64,000 bases of DNA, taken from the NCBI RefSeq assembly GCF_900005765.1, contig NC_041689.1, positions 1,769,712 to 1,833,711 on the forward strand. Direction: 5' to 3'. Positions 38,741 through 51,259 of the stretch are shown in pieces. A program made the translations under genes and the position numbers. The notes below the pieces were generated by a model. The model was not told the DNA's origin. It did not search any database and was given only the letters and a program-made list of their open reading frames with translations. The first letter of the stretch is position 1. Every line of letters starts with the position of its first letter. The stretch comes from Plasmodium relictum (taxonomy: Eukaryota > Apicomplexa > Aconoidasida > Haemosporida > Plasmodiidae).

Positions 38741-38886
38741 TTTTTTTTAATTGGTCATTTGAATACTTTTACAGTATTCTAAATAGTTAAATTAATAAAG
38801 AGTATGTAGAGAATTTTGTATTATTTTTACTTATAATAAAGTTAACATATATAATTATACACTCTTTGTGTAATTATTTATGTAAC
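38741..38886 (-). mobile_element. LTR fragment, minus, 3'-end hairpin side
   Basis: Contains AATTGGTCATTTGAATAC and AAATTAATAAAGAGTATGTAG, the reverse-complement LTR end of the C-type group. It is cut by the plus-strand LTR at 38887. Confidence 0.6.
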
Positions 38887-39473
38887 TGTTTAATAAAAGG
38901 TACTATTAACCTTTTATGTAATAGTGGCTAGTTGTTAATAAGCAAAATAGAGTTAGACATGCATTCTCTGGTTTCAAAAAAAGAAAAGAACAGTTTCTTT
39001 TTTTATATACATAATAAAATAATTTAAAGAATGGAAATGTTTTCCGTAAAATTTTTATTGTTAAATCGAATTAATTTTTAATCCTTAAACATTAAATTCG
39101 AAATTAAGAAGAAAAATAAAAAGGATTTTTTTTTTATTAATATTTAATTTTTACTTATTTTCTAAACACTACTAATAGCTACAATTTAAGTTAATTTGTT
39201 TATTTTAATTAAATAATTTTTACATAATCAATAACTTTAATGATGATTTAAATTTTTACTAAAAATAAAGATATATTTATTTATTAGAGCAAATAAATAT
39301 CTCTAAAATAATAATTGCTTAGTTATGCAAATTATATGTATAAAAGTTATGCATTAGCAGTATAGATATATTTTTAAAATAAATAAAATTGGAAGAAGCA
39401 TTTCTAAATACTCTTTGTTAATTGGTTTGTCCAATACCCTAGCATAGTCATCGAACAGCTAATTAATAAATCA
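38887..39473 (+). mobile_element. LTR, type B, complete
   Basis: A 587-bp copy from TGTTTAATAAAAGG (arm TATTAACC) to CTAATTAATAAATCA. This is the best reference for the B type because both ends are present. The flanks GTAAC and ATATC do not match. Confidence 0.82.
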
Positions 39474-41295
39474 ATATCACATAAGAAAGAAATTATTTAA
39501 AATAAATTAGACAAAATTCAATATTTTTACATATACTTATTCTTACGTTATTTTCTCTAACTTTTTTTTTATTTTTAACACCCAAAAAAAAAAAATATTT
39601 ACATAAATATTTTTTTTGTATGCATATTTTTATTAATATATATATTCTTTTATCATATGATGAATGAACAAATGAATACTAATTTATTTAGTATTCATTT
39701 TTTTTAATATCAATTAGAATAGGCCAATAATATATTTATTGATAGAATGTAAAAATAAAAAGTGGAGTATTTATGGATTATTATTTTATGAAATATTTTC
39801 CAAAATGTAATTTTGTGATATTAGTAATCTATTATAAGGGAAAATTTATATTAGTGTAAAATAAGTTGTTAATATATATTTTTACAAAGTAAAATCTAAA
39901 AAACATTTAAAAAATAAAGCAGAACCGTAGTATATGGATTTAAAAAAAAAAATAAATAATACTTTTCGTTTTTTTTTTTTTTTTAAAAATCCCTTTTAAT
40001 TTAAAAATAAAATACCACTGTATTGTTTCTTTAATTATAAAATATAGTTAAGGCATTAAATTTATTTAAAACATTATGTACGAAGATTTAAAGGATATTA
40101 ACTATTTTCTTTTTTTATAATTAAAAATATTTTATATTTTTTAATGAATACATTTTATTTTATATATTTGTTTTTTTATGAGAATATTTAAAATTTTATT
40201 TTATTTAAGGAAGTAATATAAATTTAACTTTTATACAATAAAAATATTTATTTTTTTTAAAGAATATACAGAAGAAATAATACATAAATGAAATATGTTT
40301 CAGTGAATTTGTAATTTCAGAAAAAATTATTATTTTCTTATTCATATATATAGTTTAATAAGCTAATTCAAGCAAAGGATATTGAGATATATAAAAATAT
40401 ATAATCTAAAAGTGTACTTAAGTGATGAAAACGAAAATTGAAGTAATAAATTATGTGAATTAATCATATAAATTAGCTTTACACATATAAATCATAATTT
40501 TTTGTTTTTAAAAATATTTATAATAAGAATATTCTTTTTTTTTTCATTTATATACATTTTATATGAAGCATATTTTTTAATGAAATACATTTTAGAATAA
40601 GAAATGTTATATCAATTTATATTTTTAATATATTCATAAAACATCCTTAAAAAAAAGAGATTTAAATCAACATATTAAAATTAAATTTAATGATAAATAC
40701 ATGTATATTTATATTAATCTGTAATTGAAAATTAAATAATAAATAATGGATTCATCGCATATATACTGGTTAAAATTTTAGAAAAATTACTAATATAATT
40801 ATAAATATATTTTAACATATGTTGTGAATAACAAATTATATATATATGAAATAAATAATATCTTTATTGTAGAATATTATTCAAATGTTTCATTTTAATA
40901 CATACTTTTCTTTATCTGAAACAAATGAAAAATAAAGTTATTTAAAAAAATATACTCGTTTTGTTATGAATAATATACTGACTAAAATAAATAATCAATA
41001 AAGATAAATGAAAGAATATTAAATTAAAAATTTAAAAAAATATTAAGTGGCATATTACATTAATATAGATATATATAAGGAATAAAATTACAATTTTTCC
41101 GTAGTATATAAAACAAGACTTAATTTTAATATTCATTTTTCATTAACTATAATGAAAATTAAAAATTATTTGAAAAAATGTGTTCACTTAAATGTTAGTA
41201 AAAAATTAAATTTAAAACAATTGAGCATAATAGGGATATGTACATTAAATTATAAAAAATAATTATATAAAATATTTCATTTATATATATAATGT
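39474..41295. other. A+T-rich spacer
   Basis: No gene, LTR or RNA gene was recognised; poly-A/T tracts throughout. Confidence 0.5.
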
Positions 41296-41299
41296 ATCA

Positions 41300-41970
41300 T
41301 TTTAGAGCAAATTCATACTATCTCATGGAGTTCATGTATTTTCTTCTTAATAGATATATTCTTTACCCATATGTATTTGTACTAGTTTCTTCGATTTTTA
41401 TAATTTTCTTTCCTTTTCATTGAATTTACATGATGTTTTTGCACATTTTACATTGTGGCATAATATAGAATTTACCCACTCTTCTGTCTCCTTATCAGTG
41501 TTCTCTCTTATTTTCTTCTCATTATCTCTTCATTCTTTTCAGTATTTCCATTCATTCTATTTTAATTCCATGATACAACACATAATTTTTCTCTTTTTCT
41601 TTTCTTCCTCTTTCCATTTTCCCCAATAGTTTCTTTTAATATTATACTTTCTGATGATTTCCTTGAATAGCATTTATTGAAATTTAATATTTCATATACT
41701 TTCTTTTATGGTTTACATCTACACTTTAATTAAAAAATTGTTTTTAAAAGTGTCTTTTTAATCTAATATAATTTTGTTTTACATTTATAAAATAAAAAAG
41801 ACGAAAAAATCATTTGTACTTTTAATTGTTAGTTTTATTTTGATATAAAACACATAAAAAAAGCGAAGGATTGATGCAAAGAGAAGTCTAAAAATTGCAT
41901 AATAAGAAAATTTCATTATTTTAGGTATTGTATAATGATCTTCGAGTATGTAATTAGAACAATTTTTCAT
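41300..41970 (-). pseudogene. degenerate Trp/Lys/Glu-rich subtelomeric gene remnant
   Basis: On the minus strand 41640 down to about 41300 reads as charged, Trp-containing coding sequence (WGKWKEEEKKKRK, NEWKY, KETEEWVNSIL) broken by stops and frame changes. Upstream, 41785-41970 is an ATG-initiated 61-residue frame with a hydrophobic core (FSYYAIFRLLFASILRFF) that could be its signal-peptide or membrane exon. The composition recalls Plasmodium Trp-rich or STP1/SURFIN-type domains, but the assignment is inference. It is broken at several points in the Trp-rich part. Confidence 0.4.
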
Positions 41971-42329
41971 ATTTTTATTTAATAGAGAATATTTTAGGAA
42001 AAATATTAGATGAATTATTATGGTACCTCATATCCAAATGTTGCAATTTTATAATAAAAAATAGATTTTTTTAATAAAGAACCATTCTTTGCTTGCTTTT
42101 TAGAATGCTTAATATTCCTTCATATTGAAAAGTTAAAATAAAAATAATATACATTATTAAATTGTTATCAAAAATAAATAACATACTCATCAAGATGCTT
42201 TAAACGAATGAAAATTAGGAATTCATAAAAGATGAATCATTTTAAAATTTACAAATATCTCAAATTGAAAATAATTTTTTTTTTTATACATATACTTATT
42301 TATTTATTTTTTTTATTCTATTTTTATGT

Positions 42330-42595
42330 AATTGTTTTATGATTTTTATAAAAAGATTTGTTATAAATTTTATATAAATGTATATTTGATAGGGAATAAT
42401 ATACATAGTAAATTTTTTAAATAACGGAAGTGGTGAAATATTGAATAGAAAAAGAAATGCTTTAATTATTCTGAAAGAAAATAAGAATATTTCAGTATTC
42501 AATGAAATATTAAGAGAGAAAATATTTCATTAAGTATATTATGTTTTTATTTATGTAAGATGCTTATTATATATTATATATATTTTTATGTGTGA
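42330..42595. repeat. non-LTR dispersed repeat, copy 2
   Basis: Matches 24420-24650 (GATTTGTTATAAATTTTATA, then AGGGAATAATATACATA, then GAAATATTAAGAGAG..AATATTTCATTA). It lies just left of an LTR start at 42609. Origin unknown. Confidence 0.5.
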
Positions 42596-42608
42596 ATAAT
42601 TATACATT

Positions 42609-43237
42609 TGATCAATAAAAAAATGTTAATAATCTTTTGTAGTACAAAATTAGCTTGCTAGTTAGGAAAATATAAGTCAGCCTTGTATTGGCGCTAGTTA
42701 TAAAAAAAAAAAAACAATAAATTTTAGATGGTCATACTCATTAAAAAAGAAAAATATATTTTATTTTTTTTATTTTTAATTATAACATTTTTTTTTTAAT
42801 TATATTTTATTTCTTTTTTTTTGAAATGAAAAAGATTTTGATTTTTATGGCTTAAGTAAGAAATTATAAAAGAATTACAAATAATTTTTAGGGAAAATTC
42901 TTTACTATTATAACAAGATTATTTTCATTTATAATCAGAGGTGTTTATACACTGAATATTTAAGCTTTAACAAAAATTATTAAAACATTCATTAAGTTTT
43001 TTGAATGTCTTATGAATTAATTAACATGTTTAAAATAAATAAAATATAGAGTCAATGTATGTGATTTAAATGATTTCAAATATCATATGAAGTAAGTCTA
43101 TTTCATTTATGTATAGTAATTATATAAAAATTATATATTAATTATAAGCAAAGTTAGTTGAGATTTATCTACATGCTCTTTATTAATCTGATTTTTCAAT
43201 ATACTACAAAAGTATACAACAATCAATTAGAAAAATA
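42609..43237 (+). mobile_element. LTR, type C, plus
   Basis: The first ~105 bp match the A-type 5' end (TGATCAATAA..., GCTTGCTAGTTAGGAAAATA, GGCGCTAGTTA) and the last ~80 bp match the LTR 3' hairpin, but the interior is C-type. No matching duplication was seen. Confidence 0.7.
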
Positions 43238-43369
43238 TCCTTTTATCTGTGCAATCCCAGAATTAAAATTAAAATACTCTATTTTCCAATTCAGGAAATT
43301 TAGAATATATTTATTTTATTAAACCGCATTTTTTTATTTGTGTATGATTTCTTTTTTTGGAGGAATTTA

Positions 43370-43478
43370 TTATTTACTACTCAGTGACTTTGCTAGAGTA
43401 TTGAACAAACAAATTAATAATGACCATTTAGAGATGTTTCTACTTATTTTAATTATTGTAAAGATATATTTATACTAT
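43370..43478 (-). mobile_element. LTR fragment, minus
   Basis: CAGTGACTTTGCTAGAGTATTG followed by AAACAAATTAATAATGACC, the reverse-complement LTR 3' end. It is interrupted by the LTR at 43479. Confidence 0.65.
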
Positions 43479-44100
43479 TGATTTATTAATTGCCTGCTTA
43501 ATGACTTTGCTAGAGTGTTAAACAAACAAATTAATAAAGAGCATGTATAACTAAATATACTAATTTTTAGCGTATATACTTATTCTTATATTAAACAAAG
43601 AAATATTTGTTATATATAACATTTAATTTGAATTAAGCGATTCTATATTACATAATAGACATATATTTACTTTAACAAATGTATTCTTATTTACAAATAA
43701 TAAGTATATTCTTTTAATTTAGAAATGCACATAAATAAATAAGTTATAACAAATAAAAAAGCTAAATTCTATGTTATTCAATGCTAAATCAAAATATACA
43801 ACTCGAATACAACACAAACATTATACTTTTTATTTATTAAAGGAGATAAAAAGTTTTCTTATAATTATTTTTCATACATTAATCCTTTATATTTCAATTA
43901 AAAATCAACCTCTAAAAAAAGCTATTAAGTGCTTTTTTTTTTAATAATTACAAAGATATATAAAGAATAAAATAAACAAAAAAAAATATAGCTATATATA
44001 TAGATTTTAACTAGCATAATTGCATGGATGACTTGTACTTTTTTAACTAGTAAACTAATTTTATATATAATAAAAGGTTAATAACATCTTTTATTAACCA
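43479..44100 (-). mobile_element. solo LTR, type A, ACTAT duplication
   Basis: A 622-bp minus LTR flanked by ACTAT (43474-43478 and 44101-44105). It uses the same target pentamer as the copy at 24935, and it landed next to or inside an older LTR fragment. Confidence 0.93.
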
Positions 44101-44126
44101 ACTATTAATAAGAAAACTTTGTACGC

Positions 44127-45327
44127 TGTCTTATTAATTTGTTTTTTGAATGACTTTTCTTGAGTATTGAACAGGCACATTAATAAAGAGTATGTAGAAA
44201 AATATCTACTAATTTTAATTAGGTTTTATAAATTTTCTTGTATAAAAATTGAATTTAAAGTTAATTAAATGTTTAATTATTTTGAAATGTACAAGTATTA
44301 TTATGTAAATAATAACTTATATTAAACATCTTATATAAACATAAACATTATATATTTAACGAAATATTTTCTCTTCTAATATTTCATTACATATTTAGAT
44401 ATTCTTATTTATTTTAAGAGTATTTCTTCTTTTATTCGATATTTGTTTCCTCATGTTTGGCTATTTGGTTAATAAAAGCTATTATTTACCTTTTATAATA
44501 TAAAACTTATCTTTTTAATTAGAAAAATGAAAGTTAACTGCGTACTAACGATATTAAAAAAAAAAATATGTAAATATTTTAACTTTCATTTTATACTTTT
44601 TATGTTTTAGAAAAAGAATATAATATAATATAATATTTTTTTATATTATAATTTAAAAGAGAATTAATTGGTTTAATTGACTTAGAAGAAAAGAATTAAT
44701 TCTTTGAAAGATAAAAATATGGAATTTTTCATTTAAATAAAAAATATGCTGTTTTGTAATATTTAATTTTTATGTCTTAAAAACATTTAAATAACTTTAA
44801 ATTAAATTTATTATTTGCTATAATTAAATTACTTTACATAATCATAATTTAAAAGAGGATTTAAACTTTTAATAAAAATAAAGTACATATTTATTGAAGT
44901 AAATAAATGACTCTGAAGTAATAAAAAGCTTCTTAATCAAATTAAATATCGCATATATAAATTTGCTTATTAATAAAGTAAAAATAAGTATAAAATAAAA
45001 ATTAATATAAATGTTTATAGATTCTTTTTGTTAATTTGTTTGTTCAATACTCTAACAAAGTCTTTGAATGGGTAATTAATAAAATACTATTCAAAATTTT
45101 TACTATGTATATTACTTCCTATAATACATGTACTTATTCAAAAATTTATAACGATATTTTATAAATATTGATAAATTAATTATGTAAAAATAAAATGGAA
45201 AGAACAAATAAATGTATGTATATAATGAAAAAAAAAGAATTTTTAGTTTTTGTTAGTTTGAAGTATCTTGATGAGTATGTAATGCTTCTCAGTACGGAAA
45301 CATGATAATATATATTTTTATTAACCA
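44127..45327 (-). mobile_element. LTR, type C, minus, split by a type B LTR
   Basis: Pieces 44127-44465 and 45092-45327 read as one C-type LTR (about 575 bp without the insert), from TGTCTTATTAATTTG to TTTATTAACCA. The junction block (CTATT|CAAAATTTTTACTATGTATATT) matches the uninterrupted sequence of the related copy near 50645-50690, which proves the interruption. Confidence 0.78.
44466..45086 (+). mobile_element. solo LTR, type B, nested, CTATT duplication
   Basis: From TGGTTAATAAAAGC to GGTAATTAATAAAATA (621 bp), flanked by CTATT at 44461-44465 and 45087-45091. It is inserted in an older, oppositely oriented C-type LTR. Confidence 0.88.
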
Positions 45328-47855
45328 TTAATTAATTAATGGCCTTATTTAGTATTATATAATAAAAATGTTTATATCTTTATTTAATGAAAATTACAAT
45401 TAAATAATTTTTACAAGAATATCTCTCAAAATTAAAATTTAAAAAAAAAATATAAAAAAAAATTTTATGCGGATTTTTTTTCTAATATACCTTTTTATTT
45501 TGAGGAAATTTATGTGGAAAAATTTAACTGAAAGGATATTTAAATGGTAGAGTAAAATTTAAGTAATTTTATTTTGAATGAAATATTTTTTTTTGTAACA
45601 TAAATTAGCAGCGATAAATTAAATCAGAAATAAAATGTTAAATGTATTTTAATGAATTATATTGACATATTATAAAAAAAAAAATATAAAAATATAATTT
45701 TTTTGATATTACTTAGAGTATTAAATTTATTTTAATTCTCCGATTAAAACGTATGTAATTGAATAATTTTAAAACTAATTAAACTTTTGAATTTGCTATA
45801 AAAGTGATAACATGCAATTTAATAAACTAGAAGGGTTTATTTGAGATTAAAAATTAAATATAATATAAAGGGAGAAATTTTATGTTTGAAAAAAATGTAT
45901 GTATTTGACTTGCATTTGAAATGAATAATTAAAAGAGAAAAATTTTAGTTATATTTCTTTAAAACACAATATGTATAAAAATGTTATTTTATTCTAGAAC
46001 AAATATTTAATATATATATAATTTTATAAAATAAACATACGTTCTTTTTTTTTTTTTTGTATGCATAAATATGACAAAATTAATAAATAAAAAAGTCACT
46101 ATATAGCAACGTAAATATTGGAGGAATATTTATGGAGATAAAATAAGACAACACCATAAAATATATAAGTGTTCAATATAAATTTTTATATTAATTTTTT
46201 TTTCTTTCTTATTAATTATTCTTATAGTATGAATATAAAGAATTGTATATTTTCATAATATATTTTGAGACATATATATATATAAAAAAACTAAGTAGAA
46301 ACTCAAAATTATTATAATATTCTTTTTTTATTTTTATTCTAGTTCATTTTTTAAAACTTTTTTATTTGTAATTTTATAAATTTTTTAGTGGTATGGTATG
46401 TATTCTTTTTTATGGTAAACTAAATTTATTAAAAGGAAAAAAATAAGAAATATTAAAAAACATCTATTGCTTTTCAAGAAAAAATGAACACTCTGAGAGT
46501 TGCTTACATTGAAAGTAAAATACATCATATCCCTATTTTCTATTGTATATTTTATATATTTAATTAATAGTTGCATTATTAAAGGTAATTTTTTAAAGTA
46601 TACACAAGAACGAAATATTTTATTTTTGCTTTAATATTATTTTTTTCTTTACTTCATTAGAGGAATAATCGATATTTATTTTAATATACATATAATTTAA
46701 TTTTATTTTTTGTAAATAACTGTAGAGAAAAAGGCATATTTTAAGATGATATAATTATTAATATAATTTTAGTTTTCAAGGAAAAACATAAAATTAATAC
46801 ATGAAGAATAAAATTATAATATTCTTTAAATCTTTTACTCATATTATATAGTTTACATGTAAGAATTCTTTAAATTATAACATTTTTAACTATAACTAGT
46901 TTACAATCAAGTTATCCCATTTTTTCGAAGAATTACATTAATTTACATGTGCATTATGTCATTGAAGTATAAAAATATTGCGCCTTTTTGCATGCATTTT
47001 TCCAATAAGTAGATTAGCTCACGCATTTTTAAAATATACTTTTATACTATAATTATTTTAAAATGTATATAAAGTGCATGCAAGTTTTCAATATATATAT
47101 AAATTAATCTATTTTTTTTTTATATTTAAACGTAATAAAACTTTTTTTAATAGAGAAACCTAAATATGCTAATCATTGAATACAGAAATTGAAAAGTATA
47201 AATATGTAAAATAAAACGTTCTTAACAAGTCTCAGAACTATTTTAATCAAAAGAAAAGGTTATCTTTCTAATAATATTATTTATTTATTTGGATATTACA
47301 AAAAAATAAAAAATTTATTAAAAAGATTTCTTTTATTTTACATAGATACTTGATAAAATTTATGAATTACTAGTTCCATAAATATATATATATATCATAT
47401 ATATTAGTAAATGAAATTAAGAAATTATAATATTATAAAAATATATATAATTATATATTCAAATAAATATATATATAATAATTGATTTTGTCTCAGTTTA
47501 TATATATATTGTTGTTAAATATCATATTTATATTTATTCTTTTTATACAACAAATTGGAAAATGAATTTACATTTATTTAAATGATTCTTAAAGTGAAAA
47601 AAATACAAGAGAAAGTCTTTATTTTTTTTTAATTTTGAATCATTCAAAATATATATAATACAGATTTTGATAAATAAAATAAATTAAAGTATATTAAATA
47701 TTATAAATAGAAATAGTTACAATATTTTTTCTTATTATGTGTTTTATTGAAGGATAAATATCAAAGATTTAAAACAAGTGATAACAATTTTTTTTTTTGA
47801 AATTTTTTTTCTAGTATATGTATTCGTAAAATTTGAAGTGAAATTAAGCTTTTAG
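45328..47855. other. A+T-rich region upstream of the 48-50 kb gene
   Basis: No LTR. The first exon (expected to carry a signal peptide) of the gene to the right should lie here, but I could not identify a convincing ATG with a hydrophobic core and compatible donor. Confidence 0.45.
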
Positions 47856-49723
47856 TTTGCGTGTAAAAAATCATAATTTTGTAATTATTTTCATGCATAA
47901 TACAGGTATTGAACATTATACTCTAAAATGTATAGCATCGATAGGCTCTGAAAAACGATATAGAAACAATGGTTTTCCTATAGAAAAGTATGGATTATAT
48001 TTTATTGTTTATACTCATAAAATGATTTATTTTAACAAATTATTATATATATATATATATATTTTTTTCCAGTTATGTTTTAAATGGTGATAATAATAAG
48101 AAGCTATGTAAATGTTTAGTCAGAAAGAATCCCAAAGAGAGTATGGGAAAAGAAGAAAATAAGAATGATGATGAAGTGGATATCAATGAAAAGAAAAAAA
48201 TAAATAGTAAGGGAAGTTTAAATAGTCCAAGTTCTATCATAAAAAGTTTAAAAGTTATTAAATATGGATCTGCAGGGATTAAGCCTTTTATTCAATTTAT
48301 TTCAGAAAATATATTTAAAATTAAATCAGACTATTTTTCATCATATATGATTCCAATTTTACAAAAAATATTAAATTCATTAAAAGAAAAACATAATCAA
48401 ATTGTAAGATTATTTGACAAAAAAATAGAGTCTTTAAATATAATTATAGACAAAAAATTGCAAAATATTGATCAAAAGGACTTGCTAGTGATGCAAACCT
48501 ATTATAATTTTCTTCCAAAGCACAAACATAAAAAGTTAAAAAGTAAATATAAATTGATTCTCTCGTTAAATCATCGTATGAATTATGTAATTATTAAAAG
48601 ACACGAAATATATAATATTACAAAATATTTTTTTAAATTTTTTAAAAATGTAAAATGTGAATTTAATTTTCTAAGGAAAATGGCTAGCATTGTATCGTCC
48701 ACAACTAACAAACTTATGCATAATATGATATTTTTTTATCCAAGCATATTTCCATTAGGTAAAATTTTTGAACATTTTTATGAATTATTTGATGTTATGG
48801 ATAATTTAATAGAAAATATTAAAACATCACTTAAAAATGGATTTTTGTTATTAGATCGCACTAAAATGGATAATGCTCAAAAAATTATGGATTCTATGAA
48901 CAATAAACTACGTCACGCTTTTTATAGACATTTAGATCATTTTGTAAAAGATTTAAATTTACTAAACTTATCAAATGAAGATAATTATATAACAATGCAG
49001 ACAATTTTTTATTTCCTCAAAAAGGAAAATTTAGATAATAGAAGGTATTTGGAAGAAACTTTAAAGAACCCTTGTAACACAAATATTACAAGTATTCTTT
49101 TTGATTTATTGGTACGAGAAGGAGATATTATTTCAGAATACTATAATAAAGCTCATAATTATTTTAATTTAAATTTTTATGAGAAAAATAAAAATAATAT
49201 ATGTTTAAATGATTTAATACAAGATAAAGTAAAGAAAGAATACTTATTATCACTTTATAGCACTCTTATGAAATTAATGAGAATTACCTTTTTTCATAAT
49301 AAATTACAATTAATAATGGAGATGCGAAAATCATTAAAAAAAATTAACTCAAAAAGGAAAAGAAAATATATATCCGTTGCCACAAAAAATGTTTTGACTC
49401 AGTCAATGCAATCATATTTACTTTCGGAAGTAGAAAAACAAAAAAATAAATTGGAAGAAATTAAATTTGATATAAAGTATAGTCACTTATTTAGTAGTTT
49501 AAAGAAAGATATAGATAACGTTAATGTTTTGATGCTAATCACATATGAAAAAATAGAAGAGATAGCATTAACATTTCAGTTGATAACTTTTATAATTCAC
49601 CAAGATCTAGTTAATGCTAAAAAAACAAATGGTGAAAAATTAGTTAGACCAGAGAACATTTTGTTCGCATTGTTCTACGTTAAACATATAATAACAAAAT
49701 GTACCATAGAAGAAATGCAATGA
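47856..49723 (+). CDS. subtelomeric family protein, paralogue of the 32-35 kb gene (first exon unassigned)
   Basis: Exon 47856-47987 (acceptor CTTTTAG, donor GTATGG) joins in phase to 48073-49723 (acceptor TTTTTTTCCAG), giving about 594 residues plus an unidentified first exon. The intron phases match those of the minus-strand gene. A later acceptor (TACAG, 47905) is an alternative start for the short exon. The large exon opens basic/Asn-rich, then holds a ~500-residue helical domain aligning with the other gene's exon 4: shared LxNLxNxE..., LF.SL+K+I and the terminal ILFALFYVKHIITKCTIEEMQ block. No heptad array is present. The frame is intact. A shorter model beginning at the ATG at 48143 would lose the secretory exon. 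Function and family name are unknown to me. Confidence 0.75.
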
Positions 49724-50323
49724 AACTTATATTTATATATGTAATAATAAATAAATAAATAACATTGTGTAGCATACAATTTTTCTATGAAACAATAAAA
49801 AGGTGCAACATTTTGACATACGAAGAAAAAATTTTTAAAAAGTTTTTTTATTTATTAATTATAAATTCAATTAAAATATTTTTATATTTTATAATTATAT
49901 AAATTATATTATTATTTATAATAAAAGGATTATTAAAAATTTTATATTTCTTTTAAATTTTTCCTTTTTCTATATATTTTATTTTTTTAATTAATTATGG
50001 CTTGTGCAAACTTTTTTTTTTGAAATTATATAATATTTAATAATTTCTCATATAAATACTAAATATTTTTATAATTAAAAATTATCTCTCTTTCTTTAAT
50101 AAAAAAAAATTTTCCTTTTAAGAACAAAACAAAAAAAAAATATTAGAGAACATAATGTTACAAGAATGAAAAAAAACTAATAAAAATTTATATATATAGT
50201 TATACAACAATGTTTCTAACTAGTTATTTGAGATTTAATCTTAAGCATTGAGTTCATATTTTTTTTATTAATTTTTGTATTATAAAAATTTAATAATGTC
50301 CTTTATCAACAATGCTTCACAAG
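49724..50323. other. downstream spacer
   Basis: A+T-rich; AATAAATAAATAA close to the stop could serve polyadenylation. No other feature is seen. Confidence 0.45.
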
Positions 50324-50754
50324 TGATTTATTAATTAGTCGCTCAATGACTTTGCTGGAGCACTGAACAAGCAAATTAAAAAGAACATGCAGATAAATAT
50401 ATACTAATTTAAATTTGTTTTTATTAATTATTTTATGTAGAAGTTCAATTTAAAGTTAATTAAATGTTTAATTATTATAAAACGTATAAGTATTGACACT
50501 TAAATTATATATAATTCATATTAAATACCATACATAAACATAATATATTGAATGAAATGTTTTCTCTTCTGATATTTCATTACATATTAAGATATTCTTA
50601 TTCATTTTAAGAGTATTTCTTCTTTTCTTCGGCATTCTCCCCCTCTTTGGTTATTTAAAATTGGTACTATATATATTATTCCTTATCAAATGTGTACTTG
50701 CATAAATATTCATAAAAAACATCTCTATGAATATATGCAACCCTGTCTAGCTTG
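50324..50754 (-). mobile_element. LTR, type C, minus (empty-site copy)
   Basis: Starts TGATTTATTAATTAGTCG. It runs parallel to the 44.1-kb C copy, including the block that is interrupted there (GGTTATTTAAAATTGGTACTATA near 50650). It is cut at 50755 by a plus LTR. Its hairpin stem GTTCAGT/ATTGAGC still pairs through wobbles. Confidence 0.72.
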
Positions 50755-51259
50755 TGGATAATAAGGATACTATTAGCCTTTTATATTATAAAATTTAGCT
50801 TTTCTGTCAATAAAATGTGAATTATCTGCATATTAATTCTAGTTAAAAAAGAAAAAAATTATATATGTAAATTTTTTTTTTTTGTTTAGTTATTATTCTT
50901 AGAATTATTGAAAGAATTTAGGTTCATTGAAAATAGAGACTACATTTTTGGGAGATAAAAGCATTATTAAGCTTTTTATTTAAAATAAATAAAAAAAATA
51001 TTGTTTTGTTAAATTTAATTATTATGTCTTTAAAAACAGTTAAGTAACTTTAAATTAAATTTTGTTATTTGTTGTAATTAAATTATTTTACATAATCATA
51101 ATTTAAAAGAGGATTTGAACTTTTAACAAAAATGAAGTATACATTTGTTAAAAAAAATAAATGCATCTGAAGCAATAAAAAGCTTCCTAATTAAATTAAA
51201 TATTATGCATATAATTTTTACCTATTGATTTATGAAAAGATGTTATCCTTTTATAATGT
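50755..51259 (+). mobile_element. LTR, type B, 3' truncated
   Basis: Starts TGGATAATAAGG with arm TATTAGCC. The B-type interior closely follows the 44466-45086 copy (for example AATCATAATTTAAAAGAGGATTT). The 3' end was removed where the next LTR begins. Confidence 0.72.

Noticed and set aside
41420-41629. Plus-strand 69-codon frame
   Set aside because: Antisense of the Trp-rich remnant; Phe/Ser bias comes from Glu/Lys codons on the other strand.
44127-45086. A ~950-bp unit with inverted LTR ends, resembling a terminal-inverted-repeat DNA transposon
   Set aside because: The inverted ends come from two LTRs of opposite orientation; the inner one has its own CTATT duplication and the outer LTR resumes after it.
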